NCBI RefSeq assembly: GCF_000165735.1
Contig: NZ_GL538208.1
Coordinates: 684,074 to 748,073, forward strand
Source of the DNA: Megasphaera micronuciformis F0359
GTDB lineage: Bacteria > Bacillota > Negativicutes > Veillonellales > Megasphaeraceae
Reading direction: 5' to 3'
DNA length: 64,000 bases
Of this stretch, positions 18,265 through 27,435 are shown one piece after another. The notes beneath the pieces are model-generated. The model was not told the origin of the DNA, made no database searches, and worked only from the letters and a program-made list of their open reading frames with translations. How positions within the stretch are numbered: position 1 is the first letter of the stretch; each line of letters opens with the position of its first letter. A program made the position numbers and the translations under genes.

Positions 18265-19077
18265 TTACAACTTCAATCCGTACGTCCGCACAGCATTATT
18301 ATAGAACACATCGTCCCAAGCACTTCTGGGAATGATGACTTTAACGAAATTAACATAGTCCAGTAAATTGGCTAAAGGCCAATCGGTACCGAACATAAAT
18401 CGTTCATAACAACCGATGTAAGAAAAAAGATCATAAAGACGACGTATATACCCGTATTTTTCGTATAAGAACCTATCAAAGTCAGGTATTCTGCCTTCCA
18501 ATAAGCCTGATAAATCGGCTGAGACATTCGGATTTTTTTCCATTACGGCAATGGCATCGGCAAGAAACGGATTGCCGATATGACACATGACAAATCGAAC
18601 CTTATTATACTTAACGGCCGCTTCGTCAAGGGTGAACGGATGGCTGTATTTCAAGAGTCCCCGTTCCGTCGCCGTCAGACCCGTATGAATAGCCACCGGT
18701 TTATCATATTTTACAGCCAAGTCGTAAAAGGGCCGAAGTCGATCTTCATAAACATAAAAATGATTATATCCGGGATATAATTTAATACCCACACATTCGG
18801 GACGTTTTAAATTTTCTTCTACTAAAGCGGCTTGCTCTTCTATGGATCGGTTATCCGTATCAAATCGATCCAGACCGATGCAATAACTCATAAATTGGGG
18901 ATAGTGGTGATCTTTCGGGTCAAGAGACACGTTTGACATAACAATGCCGTGTACAATTCCCGTATTTGCATAAGATCTGCGCAAATTGTCCGCCGTATTT
19001 TCATGGCCTGCCGCGACAGCCAGTTCGTCAAACCCCGGAAACGAGGCGAAGTGAAAATGTGCGTCAATGATTTTCAT
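18265..19077 (-). CDS. Amidohydrolase family 2 metal-dependent hydrolase
   Basis: 270 aa TIM-barrel hydrolase of the Amidohydro_2 family. Metal ligands visible: DAHFHF near the N-terminus, AIHTG in the middle, VMCHIGNP, and FGTDWPLAN near the C-terminus. Such proteins act as decarboxylases or hydrolases on small aromatic or carboxylic substrates; the actual substrate is not predictable. Upstream of the RND adaptor by 35 nt, so possibly in one transcript with the pump, though a functional link is uncertain. Confidence 0.85.
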   Translation of the reverse strand: MKIIDAHFHFASFPGFDELAVAAGHENTADNLRRSYANTGIVHGIVMSNVSLDPKDHHYPQFMSYCIGLDRFDTDNRSIEEQAALVEENLKRPECVGIKLYPGYNHFYVYEDRLRPFYDLAVKYDKPVAIHTGLTATERGLLKYSHPFTLDEAAVKYNKVRFVMCHIGNPFLADAIAVMEKNPNVSADLSGLLEGRIPDFDRFLYEKYGYIRRLYDLFSYIGCYERFMFGTDWPLANLLDYVNFVKVIIPRSAWDDVFYNNAVRTYGLKL

Positions 19078-19200
19078 AAAACTTAACCTTCTCTCTGCCG
19101 TTTTTACAGCATTTATGCGAATACTGAAGATAGTTTTCGAGTATCGCTATTGTACCGTACTTTTAAAGCCCGGAATGTATGTATCCATTCTCCGCTCTGC

Positions 19201-19746
19201 CTATTTTTTCATATACTGTGCCAAGACAGTTCCTTCGAGTGTCTTTAACGTGAATTCGACTTCATTCCAAAGTATATAAGATCGCTCGCTGCCTCCCTTG
19301 GGAATGGATACGGACCCGGGATTCATATATATAAGACCGCCATGTCGTTCGCACCGAGGGATATGTGTATGCCCATGCAAAAAAATAAAATCTTCAGTCA
19401 ATGGCGGTATATGATTTTCATTATACAGATGCCCGTGAGTCGCAAAAACTTTAACAGTTCCTTCAACAAAAACGGCATAGTCCGCCATGACGGGAAATTC
19501 CAAAACCTGCTGATCCACCTCGGCCTCACAGTTGCCGCGAACGGCAAAAATCATATTCTTCTTTTTATTCAATAAGGTGGCCGTTTCCTTCGGATCATAA
19601 CCTGTCGGTAAGTCATTACGCGGTCCGTGATAAAGTAAATCTCCCAAAAGTAACAACCGGTCAGCCTCTTCTCTTTCTACAGACTCCAAGAGTCTTTGGG
19701 TATATAAAGCGGATCCGTGAAGATCCGAAGCGATTACGTATTTCAT
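19201..19746 (-). CDS. yfcE: YfcE-type metallophosphodiesterase
   Basis: 181 aa calcineurin-like phosphoesterase. Metal-binding motifs in order: SDLHG, LLLGDLLYHGPRN, VRGNCE, THGHLY and LHGHTHIP, followed by MNPGS. Matches E. coli YfcE in length and motif order; hydrolyses artificial phosphodiesters in vitro, cellular substrate unknown. 13 nt after the MATE gene, hence likely co-transcribed. Confidence 0.9.
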   Translation of the reverse strand: MKYVIASDLHGSALYTQRLLESVEREEADRLLLLGDLLYHGPRNDLPTGYDPKETATLLNKKKNMIFAVRGNCEAEVDQQVLEFPVMADYAVFVEGTVKVFATHGHLYNENHIPPLTEDFIFLHGHTHIPRCERHGGLIYMNPGSVSIPKGGSERSYILWNEVEFTLKTLEGTVLAQYMKK

Positions 19747-19759
19747 GCCTTACACCTTC

Positions 19760-21094
19760 TTATTTCTCAGCAAACAGCCGTCTACTGAAATAGAAATAAC
19801 ATCCTGTCGTAAACAGGCAAGCCGCCACCCAGCAAACAGGGCTGGCAGCACACAAGCCGGGATAGCCCCATTTATCCGCCAAAAGCAAAGCGGAACCGCT
19901 ACGAATGACGAGTTCTAAAATACTGCTCAATAAGGGAACAATAGCAATTCCCATTCCTTGCAGTGCATTACGATACACAAAAAGCTGTCCCAGGAAAAAG
20001 TAAAACGGTACGGTAAACAACAAATACAAGGCCGCTTGATCGAGAAGGAACTGATCCGGATCGGTCGTAAACCCGGAAATAATTTCAATGCCGAAAAAGT
20101 ACATTAAAGCAACGGCGCACACACACAGCCCGAATGACAGCAGCGAACATTGCCGCACGCCCTTACGAATACGGTCGAACTTGCGAGCACCGTAATTCTG
20201 AGCCGTATAAACGGCCATGGCTATACCGAAAGATATCATAGGTTGCATAGCCACTTGTTCAATACGCGTAGCCGAAATAAAAGCGGCTATCGTTTCAGCT
20301 TCAAAAGTATTGCATACGGCCTGAACGACAATAATCCCCAACGTAATAATAGAGAATTGTAGTGCCATGGGCATACCCACCTTTAAGTGTTCTTTGGCAA
20401 AGGCCGAATCAAAGCGCCAGTCTTCTCGTGAAAGTCGTAAAAAGGGGAACTTAATGCGCATGTAAAAGAGACATAAAAAAGCGGCAATTCCCTGCGACAC
20501 GACAAGAGCTATCGCCGAACCCGGAACCCCCCAATCAAAGGCAACGATGAATAAAATAGCCAAGCCTACATTTAACAAGGTCGATAAAATAAGAAAGTAC
20601 AAAGGCGTACGGCTGTCACCCAAGGCCCGACAAATACAAGACAAAAGATTATACATCATCGTGGCTGCCAGACCGTAGGAAACGATAATGACATAATGAT
20701 AGGCGTCATCATACAGTTCGGCGGAAATATTCATGAGCTGTAGAATTTTCGGCATGAGAAGCCCCGAAGCAATCATGAGAATAAGCGTAATAACAGCCGA
20801 CAGCATGGCCGCCGTCGCCGCTGAATGGCGCACACCCGCTTCATCACCTGCACCGAATCGTTGGGCCGTAATAACCGTAAATCCCGATGCCAACCCTATT
20901 GTCAAGGCTAACAGTCCCATAAACAACGGTGCCGTCGCCCCCACGGCGGCTAAGGCATGTACGCCTATAAATCGGCCGACAATGATAATATCGGCGATAT
21001 TATAAAACTGTTGAAACAAGTTACCTATGAGTAAGGGTATCGTAAAAGCTATGATAAGCTTCATAGGACTGCCTTCCGTCATATTACGAACCAT
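19760..21094 (-). CDS. MATE family efflux transporter
   Basis: 444 aa cation-coupled exporter with 12 hydrophobic segments in two homologous halves, each opening with a P-x-x-x-G-N-type motif (TIPLLIGNLFQQFYN in the first half, MPMALQFSIITLG in the second). Resembles the MepA/DinF-like clostridial group; substrates unknown. A TTG at 21109 is in frame, but AGGAGGAG lies between it and the ATG at 21094, the chosen start. Confidence 0.9.
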   Translation of the reverse strand: MVRNMTEGSPMKLIIAFTIPLLIGNLFQQFYNIADIIIVGRFIGVHALAAVGATAPLFMGLLALTIGLASGFTVITAQRFGAGDEAGVRHSAATAAMLSAVITLILMIASGLLMPKILQLMNISAELYDDAYHYVIIVSYGLAATMMYNLLSCICRALGDSRTPLYFLILSTLLNVGLAILFIVAFDWGVPGSAIALVVSQGIAAFLCLFYMRIKFPFLRLSREDWRFDSAFAKEHLKVGMPMALQFSIITLGIIVVQAVCNTFEAETIAAFISATRIEQVAMQPMISFGIAMAVYTAQNYGARKFDRIRKGVRQCSLLSFGLCVCAVALMYFFGIEIISGFTTDPDQFLLDQAALYLLFTVPFYFFLGQLFVYRNALQGMGIAIVPLLSSILELVIRSGSALLLADKWGYPGLCAASPVCWVAACLFTTGCYFYFSRRLFAEK

Positions 21095-21186
21095 AGCTCC
21101 TCCTGTCAAAATCTTTTAATCTCACTTTAACGAAATTTTAAATAAAATCCAATCATTGTATTACATCATAAAAAAGGGTGATTCAT

Positions 21187-21723
21187 ATGACAACTTACAG
21201 AACACAAGAAAGGGTTATGCACAATGAAAAAATGTATTTTTTTACTTTCTGTATTTCTCACAGACAGCCTTTATTCGGAAAAGTTGTCACCGGCCTGGGC
21301 GGCCCTTATTGGCAACCGACCCGTCTCGGCGAAAAAGCGGCGGCACTCATGGAAGAAATTAAAGAAAAGCATGCGGACATAAACCTGGCAGAGTATGTTA
21401 TTATGCCCAATCATATACACTTGGTCATCACTCTTAAAGGCGGCAAAAAAGCGGATATTACCCGGTTCATAACCTATTGCCGAAGCCTTCTGGAACGCCG
21501 TTTATCTACCGGTTTGACTATTTCGGCTCACGACTCTTTAGTCGAAGAATTACGTACAGACTTGGCCTTTCGTACAGCCTGTTTAAACTTAAAGGTTCAT
21601 TACGCCTACTGGCCTTATGACCGCCTGTACGTAGCCGAATCGTCTGCACCTTACAGTCACAATCAGGAAAAAGTTAAAGCTGACAAGGACTTCAATTCCC
21701 GCTCGGAACATTGGACAGTATAA
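21187..21723 (+). CDS. REP-associated tyrosine transposase-like (HUH/Y1) protein
   Basis: 178 aa, on the plus strand inside a minus-strand region. Y1-transposase fold signs: YFFTFCISHRQPLF near the N-terminus and the HUH metal motif in YVIMPNHIHLVITL (about residues 72-85), then TRFITYCRSLLERRL. The C-terminal part lacks the conserved Y-I-H-x-N-P ending usual in RAYTs and is instead rich in tyrosines (VHYAYWPYDRLYV). No flanking REP palindromes or insertion-sequence ends were seen, so it may be domesticated or decaying. ATG at 21187 is preferred to the GTG at 21178, which lies in the Shine-Dalgarno AGGGTG. Its last 61 nt overlap the 3' end of recO on the other strand. Confidence 0.75.
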   Translation: MTTYRTQERVMHNEKMYFFTFCISHRQPLFGKVVTGLGGPYWQPTRLGEKAAALMEEIKEKHADINLAEYVIMPNHIHLVITLKGGKKADITRFITYCRSLLERRLSTGLTISAHDSLVEELRTDLAFRTACLNLKVHYAYWPYDRLYVAESSAPYSHNQEKVKADKDFNSRSEHWTV

Positions 21724-22394
21724 GAATATAAAAATTCTTCCAAATACTGCAAAGCTCCGGCCGTTAAACGCAAGGGCTCATCTCGCCATGTATAAGTACA
21801 TACGGACTTCCATTGGTTGAGCAAAGACGGACTCAATCGTTCCGGTAACAAGCCGTCTTCCTTTTTATCGGATAGAAAAAACCGGCGTAGTCCGTTAGCA
21901 AGTCTTCCCTTCCTATATACGAAAAGCCGGTCGATATCGGGAAAGAATCCGGCAGAGGCAATTAACTGCCAACCGGCAATAATAGTCGCCGTTCGTACGT
22001 CTTTATAATCGATGGTCTCTGCATACGCTTTCAGCAACTGATATACCTCTTCATCCCGCTCCCCCTCCGGAAATAGGGAGGTAACGATTTCCGCCAAAAT
22101 TTGTGTATATGCATAGGTGTTCCAATCCAGGTTCATCAATGCTTTCGCATTACGACATTCATATTCTCCCATGGTATACGTATTATCTTTACGGCGCGCT
22201 TCAAATGCAATCCGCGCAAATTGAAAAAAAGGATTGCCGTTTTTTCTTTTTCGGCCTCCGCCACTTGCAAATACACGTACCCGACCGGCTTGTAGCGTAA
22301 ATACGGTAATCAATCTCGTTCCTGACGGATGTTTCTGCACATTGAGAATAATACCGTCAAAGGATTCGGCGAACCCGTACTCAGTCGGATTCAT
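21663..22394 (-). CDS. recO: DNA repair protein RecO
   Basis: 243 aa recombination mediator that loads RecA with RecR on SSB-coated DNA. N-terminal OB-fold (GIILNVQKHPSGTRLITVFTLQAGRVRVFA) and helical C-terminal domain. It lacks an obvious four-cysteine zinc motif. Start chosen at the ATG 7 nt after GGAG; this overlaps the end of the CorC-type gene by 14 nt. Last gene of the phoH-ybeY-cdd-era operon and convergent with the RAYT-like gene. Confidence 0.9.
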   Translation of the reverse strand: MNPTEYGFAESFDGIILNVQKHPSGTRLITVFTLQAGRVRVFASGGGRKRKNGNPFFQFARIAFEARRKDNTYTMGEYECRNAKALMNLDWNTYAYTQILAEIVTSLFPEGERDEEVYQLLKAYAETIDYKDVRTATIIAGWQLIASAGFFPDIDRLFVYRKGRLANGLRRFFLSDKKEDGLLPERLSPSLLNQWKSVCTYTWRDEPLRLTAGALQYLEEFLYSYTVQCSERELKSLSALTFS

Positions 22395-23727
22395 GTTCAT
22401 TCTCCGTTTCTTCCGTCGACGCTTCTTGAGGGATCGGTACGGCTCGGAGTCGAACAATTCTGAAGCCTTGTACCTCTAAAACAGTGAAGGCATAATTACC
22501 TATGGTTACCTCATCCTTAACCTCCGGCGTATGACCCAATAAGTCAAATACATACCCGCCTATTGTATCTACATCCCGATCTTCTTCAACGGGAATATGA
22601 AGTAATTCTTCCACATTGTCAAGGAGGACCGTTCCCGCAAATTCATAGGCTCCGTCAGCTAAGGGCTGAATTTCTTCTTTCTCTGCCGTATGTTCATTAC
22701 GAATCGTACCGACCAGCTCTTCCATAATATCTTCCAAGCTAACCAAACCGACCGTACTGCCGTACTCGTCGACAACAATAGCCAAATACGTACGTCGTGC
22801 CCTCATGAGTTGCAGTAACTTACTTACAGGCATGATTTCGGGAATCTTCAAAATAGGCCGATTGATGAGCCTCAAGTTGTTGCGACGATTAATACGCAAA
22901 TCCAAGACATCCTTAATATGAACCAAGCCCAGAACATGGTCTTTGTCTTCTTCACATAAAGGATACCGCGTATGTCGCGAATGATTGATAGTCGTCAGAT
23001 TCTCCGTCATACTTTCTTCGGCATACAGACAAATAATATCCTGACGGGGAATCATAATTTCTTTGGCCAATAAATCGGAGAAATCGAAAACATTGTCAAT
23101 TAACTCGCTTTCAAGCTTATCAATTTTTCCTTCCTTATGACTGGCCGTAATAAGCATGCGAATTTCATCTTCCGTATGAGCCATATCTATTTCATTGGTC
23201 ACGTCAAGAGAGCGACCGCTCAAAACCCGCTGTCCCAGTTTCATGCCTATAGTCAGAAACGGATAGAAAATCCGGCTCAGTCCGTAAATGATCGGCCCCG
23301 CAAAAAGGAGAGACTTCTCAGGAACCTGCATTCCGATGGATTTCGGTACCAGCTCACCTAAAACCCAAAAAAGAACGGTATACACAAGGGCGATAAATAG
23401 GCAAATAACATAAGCTCCGGGAAAGGGAACGATAACTTCCGCACTCATATACGTCCACGTAAGTAAATACAATAGAACAACTCCTGCCGTAAAGGCCGAA
23501 AGCGATACGCCCACCTGAGCCATGCTGAGAAAAATACCCGTATTATCATAACAGGGCAAGACTTTTTTCAGTTGTTCTTCACCGTCACGTACCACTTCTT
23601 CAAGGGTTTCCTTGCGCAGTTGCACGAAAGCAAATTTACCGACTACAAAAAAAGCATGTACGGCCAAGGCGAGTAAAAAAATTATACAACAAGTTGCCAA
23701 GACACCGATTTGGTCTTCCGTCATCAT
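22381..23727 (-). CDS. CNNM/CorC (HlyC) family membrane protein with CBS domains
   Basis: 448 aa: N-terminal DUF21 membrane domain with about four transmembrane helices (1-185), a CBS pair (about 205-330, including IMIPRQDIICLYAEE and VVDEYGSTVGLVSLEDIMEELVGTI) and a C-terminal CorC_HlyC FAD-binding-like domain. Family members export Mg2+ or Co2+ or regulate such transport; the old hemolysin label is not a functional statement. Starts at one of two adjacent ATGs after AAGGAG, 8 nt past era. Confidence 0.9.
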   Translation of the reverse strand: MMTEDQIGVLATCCIIFLLALAVHAFFVVGKFAFVQLRKETLEEVVRDGEEQLKKVLPCYDNTGIFLSMAQVGVSLSAFTAGVVLLYLLTWTYMSAEVIVPFPGAYVICLFIALVYTVLFWVLGELVPKSIGMQVPEKSLLFAGPIIYGLSRIFYPFLTIGMKLGQRVLSGRSLDVTNEIDMAHTEDEIRMLITASHKEGKIDKLESELIDNVFDFSDLLAKEIMIPRQDIICLYAEESMTENLTTINHSRHTRYPLCEEDKDHVLGLVHIKDVLDLRINRRNNLRLINRPILKIPEIMPVSKLLQLMRARRTYLAIVVDEYGSTVGLVSLEDIMEELVGTIRNEHTAEKEEIQPLADGAYEFAGTVLLDNVEELLHIPVEEDRDVDTIGGYVFDLLGHTPEVKDEVTIGNYAFTVLEVQGFRIVRLRAVPIPQEASTEETENEHESD

Positions 23728-23735
23728 TCTTCTCC

Positions 23736-24632
23736 TTATTCGTCCTTATATCCGAATTCATTCAAAGCCGCTGCCTTATTACGCCAGTCGGGCTTTACTT
23801 TTACCCATATATCTAAGAAAACATTCGAACCCAAAAGCTGTTCTATTTCCGTCCGTGCATAGCGGCCTATTTCTTTCAGTACGGCACCGTTTTTGCCGAT
23901 AACAATTCGCTTCTGAGATTCCCTTTCTACATAAACGGTAACGCGTATATACACTTTATCGTTGTCCCGTTTAGCCATTTCTTCCGTAAAGACGGCGACG
24001 GCATGAGGAACTTCTTCACGGGTAGCACGCAAAAGTTTTTCCCGAACAATTTCAGAAACTAATAGCCGTTCGGGCTGGTCGGTAATCATATCATCGGGAA
24101 AATATTTTGGGCCCGGCTGCAAGATCTTCTTTAACTCGTCCGTTACTATATCCACATTATCACCGTTTAAGGCCGATACGGGAATGATACCTGCAAAATC
24201 ATAGAGTTGCGAATAATCCGCAATAACTGCCGGAATTTTTTTCTTATCCACCTTATCCGTTTTATTAATAACTAAGAAGACGGGTACCCCTGCGTCTTTA
24301 ACCTTATTTAGGACAAACATATCCCCGGGGCCGCGTTTTTCATCGGCGGCTACAAGAAATACGGCCGCATCAATATCGTGCAAGGCACTGAAAGCCGCAT
24401 CATCCATAAAGCGTCCCAACTTGTGCTTTGGCTTATGAATCCCCGGCGTATCGAGGAAAATGATTTGGCATTCATCATCCGTATGAATGCAAAGAATTTT
24501 ATTGCGTGTCGTCTGAGCCTTATCGGATACGATAGTTACCTTTTGTCGAATAATACGGTTAATCAACGTCGATTTACCCACATTCGGACGGCCTACAACG
24601 GCAACGAAACCCGATTTAAATTGGTCTTTCAT
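23736..24632 (-). CDS. era: GTPase Era
   Basis: 298 aa ribosome-biogenesis GTPase binding the 3' end of 16S rRNA. G1 GRPNVGKST, G3 DTPGIHKP, G4 NKTDKVD, and a C-terminal KH domain with IGKNGAVLKEIG. An ATG at 24638 directly abuts the Shine-Dalgarno AGGAGG, so the ATG at 24632 (6-nt spacing) is preferred. The ybeY-cdd-era neighbourhood is widely conserved in Firmicutes. Confidence 0.96.
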   Translation of the reverse strand: MKDQFKSGFVAVVGRPNVGKSTLINRIIRQKVTIVSDKAQTTRNKILCIHTDDECQIIFLDTPGIHKPKHKLGRFMDDAAFSALHDIDAAVFLVAADEKRGPGDMFVLNKVKDAGVPVFLVINKTDKVDKKKIPAVIADYSQLYDFAGIIPVSALNGDNVDIVTDELKKILQPGPKYFPDDMITDQPERLLVSEIVREKLLRATREEVPHAVAVFTEEMAKRDNDKVYIRVTVYVERESQKRIVIGKNGAVLKEIGRYARTEIEQLLGSNVFLDIWVKVKPDWRNKAAALNEFGYKDE

Positions 24633-24642
24633 CTTCATCCTC

Positions 24643-25023
24643 CTATAGCGAAAAAGGCTGAGGAAACAACTCCGTTGCCTTCACAACTCTGTATCGTCCG
24701 TCTTTGGCCGTTAAAATAATACGTTCCGCTGAAAACTCTGCCAAGACCTGACGGCAAGCACCGCAAGGCAACGTATAGTCCTCATCGGCTACAACGGCTA
24801 CACTGTGAATCTTACGGCAACCTGCCGCAACGGCGGCAAAAACGGCATTTCGTTCAGCGCAGGATGTCAGCCCGTATGAGCCGTTTTCCACATTACATCC
24901 CGTATATACCTTTCCGTCATCGCCATCTACAGCCGCACCTACGGAAAAATGCGAGTACGGAGCATAGGCCTTTTCTTTTGCCTGCCGCGCCGCACTAACA
25001 AGGGCTTCATCTGTAGGTCTCAT
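24643..25023 (-). CDS. cdd: Cytidine deaminase
   Basis: 126 aa zinc enzyme converting cytidine and deoxycytidine to uridines in pyrimidine salvage. Catalytic motif CAERNA (with the preceding NVENGSYGLTS substrate loop) and zinc motif PCGACRQVLAEF. Length is that of the homotetrameric class. Start overlaps the ybeY stop by 1 nt. Confidence 0.96.
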   Translation of the reverse strand: MRPTDEALVSAARQAKEKAYAPYSHFSVGAAVDGDDGKVYTGCNVENGSYGLTSCAERNAVFAAVAAGCRKIHSVAVVADEDYTLPCGACRQVLAEFSAERIILTAKDGRYRVVKATELFPQPFSL

Positions 25024-25496
25024 TACAATTCTTCTCCTTCTCTGACAAAGCCGAGTCGATGTAATACGAATTCTTCCTCTTTTCTCATTTCCGCCTTATC
25101 TTCGTCCGTCATATGATCATATCCCAAGATATGCAACATACCGTGAACAGTAAGATAGGCCAGTTCCCTTTCAAATGAATGTCCGTATTCTTCCGACTGT
25201 TCCCGCGTCTTATCGAGAGAAATAACAATATCGCCGAGAAGCTTAGTGTCCGGTCCGTCGTAGCCTTCTTCTTCACCTTCATTTAAAGCAAAAGACAAGA
25301 CATCGGTAGGACGATCTATGTTTCTGTATGTCTTATTGAGCTCATGAATATATGCATTATCACAAAGTACGACACTTAGCTCCGCGTCTTCATCCAACCC
25401 GTAAATATATGCTCCTTCTTTACAAACCGACTCGATAATATTTTCATATTCTTTTTTTTCCGTCGCCTTGTTTTCATAAGTAATGCGAACCTTCAT
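25023..25496 (-). CDS. ybeY: Endoribonuclease YbeY
   Basis: 157 aa zinc-dependent RNase required for 16S rRNA 3' maturation and ribosome quality control. Zinc motif HGMLHILGYDH near the C-terminus; the RPTDVLSFAL segment is also typical. ATG start 8 nt after GGAGG, 3 nt downstream of phoH. Confidence 0.95.
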   Translation of the reverse strand: MKVRITYENKATEKKEYENIIESVCKEGAYIYGLDEDAELSVVLCDNAYIHELNKTYRNIDRPTDVLSFALNEGEEEGYDGPDTKLLGDIVISLDKTREQSEEYGHSFERELAYLTVHGMLHILGYDHMTDEDKAEMRKEEEFVLHRLGFVREGEEL

Positions 25497-25499
25497 GCA

Positions 25500-26468
25500 T
25501 TATGCCTCCTGTTCTTTATAATACGCTTCATAAGCCCTGATAATACGTCCTACCATATCATGACGCACTACATCAATATCAGAAAAACGCATCACCCCTA
25601 CCCCGGGTACGGCTTCCAAAATACGTACGGCTTCAATCAATCCGGACGGAACGTTCCCGGGCAAGTCTATTTGACTTATATCACCGTTAATAACCATACG
25701 TGAATGATTTCCCATACGCGTTAAGAACATTTTCATCTGCTCTCTCGTCGTGTTTTGAGCTTCATCTAAAATAACAAACGATTCTTCCAGAGTCCGGCCG
25801 CGCATGTACGCTAAAGGGGCTACTTCTATAATATTTCGAGCCAGCATTTTCTGCACCGTATCAAGACCGAACATGTCGGACAAAGCGTCGTACAGAGGTC
25901 GTAAATACGGGTCGACTTTTTCTTGCAAATCGCCGGGTAAGAACCCTAGTTTTTCACCTGCTTCTACGGCAGGTCGAGTCAATATAATACGGTCTACTTC
26001 ACGATTTTTCAAGTAATACGACGCCAAGGCAACAGCTAAATAGGTTTTTCCCGTGCCGGCCGGCCCGATACCGAAGGTAACGGCATGCCTACGAATCATA
26101 TCAACATATGCCTTTTGTCCCAGCGTCTTCGGTTTGACGGGACGCCCCTTATCGGAAAGTGCAATCGTATCCTCGTGCATCATTTCTACGAGATCGCTTT
26201 TTCCGTCGCGCACCAGCTTCGTAATATAGCGCACCTGTTGTGTCGTCGCATACACCTTGTCCCTATCGAGAGCGCGTAAGTGCAAGAGCATACTTTCCAA
26301 GATGTTTGCTTCTTCTTCAGGTCCCTTTATAAATAAGTCCTGACCCCGCGACGATAAAGCCAAGGCCGGAAACTCTTGACGCATAGTTTGCAACAATTCG
26401 TCATGCATCCCGATCAAATGTCTGGCTTCGGAAGGGTCGGAAAAATTAAATATTTTTTCTGCCAACAT
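25500..26468 (-). CDS. phoH: PhoH family ATPase
   Basis: 322 aa. P-loop GPAGTGKTYLAV near residue 127, a DEAQNTT Walker B, and an N-terminal KH-like region. Often coupled to ybeY, as here, and thought to act in RNA metabolism. The open frame extends to 26564, but the ATG at 26468 has AAGGAG 6 nt upstream and begins the conserved sequence. 7 nt after the TIGR01212 gene. Confidence 0.93.
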   Translation of the reverse strand: MLAEKIFNFSDPSEARHLIGMHDELLQTMRQEFPALALSSRGQDLFIKGPEEEANILESMLLHLRALDRDKVYATTQQVRYITKLVRDGKSDLVEMMHEDTIALSDKGRPVKPKTLGQKAYVDMIRRHAVTFGIGPAGTGKTYLAVALASYYLKNREVDRIILTRPAVEAGEKLGFLPGDLQEKVDPYLRPLYDALSDMFGLDTVQKMLARNIIEVAPLAYMRGRTLEESFVILDEAQNTTREQMKMFLTRMGNHSRMVINGDISQIDLPGNVPSGLIEAVRILEAVPGVGVMRFSDIDVVRHDMVGRIIRAYEAYYKEQEA

Positions 26469-26475
26469 AATCTCC

Positions 26476-27426
26476 TTATTTACCGAAATGGCGGACTGCT
26501 TTACCGCCCAAATAATCACATTTACGACCTTGGAAGGTCTGTCTTGTCGCCATTTCCGATTCAATCATATCGCGAATTCGCCACCACCCCATGCTCCAGT
26601 TCGAAAAGTCGGTCGCTTCTTCGGGAGCTCTGCCGATGAGGCGTTGAAATACTAAATCACTGCGCGAGTACTCCAGAAACGAAATAACCCTGTTTACGTA
26701 CTCTTCTACTGTAATCAGACTGATTTCGCCGTTCTTATACCACTGTGCCATACGCGTATTTTTAATGATATACAAAGCGTGCAGCTTTACTTCATGAGTC
26801 GGCAACGCTGAAATAATCTTTGCCGTTTCAACAGTATCGACCTCGTCGTCACCGGGAAGGCCGATAATAACATGGGTACAATTGCGAAAATCATAGTCTT
26901 TCAGCATCATTAGAGAATCGATATATTCGGCTACGCCGTGTCCCCTGTTGATCTGTTCCAATGTTTTATAATTGACGGTCTGAAGGCCTAATTCTACGGT
27001 AATATCGACACCGTGCTTTTGCCGAACGTCATCCATAATATCCAGGTACGTCCGGTTCAGACAATCCGGTCTGGTCGCTACGGCAAGGCCGACAACATCG
27101 GGTAGGCAGGCCGCTTCCAAATACTCACGGAACAAATCGACCGGTACATACGTATTGGTAAAATTCTGAAAATACGCAATAAACTTTTCGGCTTTATACT
27201 TAGGGCCTATGTGTTCCTTATTAGTCTTCAGTTGCTCTTCAATGGTGACGGAGGCAGGCAGGTTTTCATATCCCGCCCCGATGGCCCCGCAGAAAGCACA
27301 CCCGCCCGTACCTAACCGTCCGTCCCGATTGGGACAGGTATCGGGAATGCTGACCGGCAACTTATATACTTTCTCGCCGTACCGTTCCTTTAAGTACGAC
27401 GAATACATTCTGTAAGGTGTTTCCAT
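26476..27426 (-). CDS. TIGR01212 family radical SAM protein (YhcC-like)
   Basis: 316 aa radical SAM enzyme. Iron-sulfur ligands in CPNRDGRLGTGGCAFCG (about residues 28-44); further family segments FIAYFQNFTNTYV and GLQTVNYKTLEQINRGH. Its reaction is unknown. Lies between the DUF4080 protein and phoH with gaps of 9 and 7 nt, so it belongs to the same operon. Confidence 0.88.
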   Translation of the reverse strand: METPYRMYSSYLKERYGEKVYKLPVSIPDTCPNRDGRLGTGGCAFCGAIGAGYENLPASVTIEEQLKTNKEHIGPKYKAEKFIAYFQNFTNTYVPVDLFREYLEAACLPDVVGLAVATRPDCLNRTYLDIMDDVRQKHGVDITVELGLQTVNYKTLEQINRGHGVAEYIDSLMMLKDYDFRNCTHVIIGLPGDDEVDTVETAKIISALPTHEVKLHALYIIKNTRMAQWYKNGEISLITVEEYVNRVISFLEYSRSDLVFQRLIGRAPEEATDFSNWSMGWWRIRDMIESEMATRQTFQGRKCDYLGGKAVRHFGK

Positions 27427-27435
27427 AATCCTCCT

